A DNA stretch of 64,000 bases, taken from contig JAAWDP010000014.1 of the NCBI GenBank assembly GCA_022793815.1, positions 21,663 to 85,662 of the forward strand, given 5' to 3'. The DNA is from Clostridia bacterium (lineage in GTDB: Bacteria; Bacillota; Clostridia; Christensenellales; Pumilibacteraceae). The position numbers and the translations under genes are program-made. The stretch's first letter is position 1. Each line of letters starts with the position of its first letter. Positions 63,945 through 64,000 of the stretch are shown one piece after another. The notes below the pieces were generated by a model, which was not told the origin of the DNA, made no database searches, and saw nothing but the letters and a program-made list of their open reading frames with translations.

Positions 63945-64000
63945 TTCTACCGCATTTTTCCTTTCTTTTAAATCCGTTGCATGATTCCACTCTTCAAAAC
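63945..64000 (-). CDS. Possible C-terminus of a gene extending beyond the window
   Basis: On the minus strand a frame enters from base 64000 and reads FEEWNHATDLKERGKMR before TAG at 63947-63945. Amino-acid composition looks protein-like and a minus-strand terminator follows 29 bp later. Too short to identify; position beside a tRNA gene would suit an integrase, but nothing in the residues shows that. Confidence 0.35.

Overview
The window looks like a chromosomal segment of an uncultured, probably gut-associated member of the Clostridia (Christensenellales-like is a guess). Supporting signs are moderate GC, strong Shine-Dalgarno sites, sigma-A-type promoters with 16-18 bp spacers, secA next to prfB, LytTR/AgrC-type signalling and Gram-positive-style lipoproteins and membrane-tethered enzymes.

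Layout. (1) 1-678 is the 3' end of a protein with a CBM35-like module; 679-1083 holds a terminator, a promoter and a hairpin leader before an ABC-F ATPase (1084-2673). (2) 2746-4839 is a LytTR response regulator and AgrC-like kinase. (3) 4997-18519 is glycosidase cluster 1: two Ig/CBM-like lipoproteins and three GH3 enzymes whose two GH3 domains are in reversed (circularly permuted) order, all tethered to the membrane. (4) 18699-27962 is a housekeeping operon: an apparently ATPase-dead Rho homologue, pheA, secA, prfB, tsaD, mnmA, an MGMT-type protein and an Mrp ATPase. (5) 28047-35235 holds a zinc-type dehydrogenase and a c-di-GMP phosphorelay (hybrid kinase, REC-HD-GYP-GGDEF regulator, HPt). 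(6) 35381-42724 holds tRNA-Met and tRNA-Glu, a SIMPL protein, a MATE exporter, a 36-codon TIR remnant, a Na/Pi cotransporter and a CaCA exchanger behind a yybP-ykoY (Mn2+) riboswitch, and a TIR-like/helical protein in an operon with a nucleoside deaminase. (7) 43041-50495 is rpoB-rpoC. (8) 51452-61878 is glycosidase cluster 2: a structured leader RNA, a lipoprotein, two more permuted GH3s, a divergent AraC regulator and a small membrane protein. (9) guaB and tRNA-Arg close the window.

Main discovery lead: the two GH3 clusters are flanked by three unusually long G/C homopolymers, each in a regulatory position. A G10 lies in the spacer of the promoter upstream of cluster 2. A C9 lies in the interdomain linker of the cluster 2 AraC regulator, where loss of one base gives a stop four codons later. 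A G9 spans the last codons of the cluster 1 response regulator and the ribosome-binding site of its kinase. I infer a phase-variable (contingency) system switching surface glycan degradation. Other leads are the ATPase-dead Rho, the TIR-like/deaminase operon, the manganese-riboswitch operon with a phosphate-transporter partner, and the probable independent structured RNA at 51487-51758.
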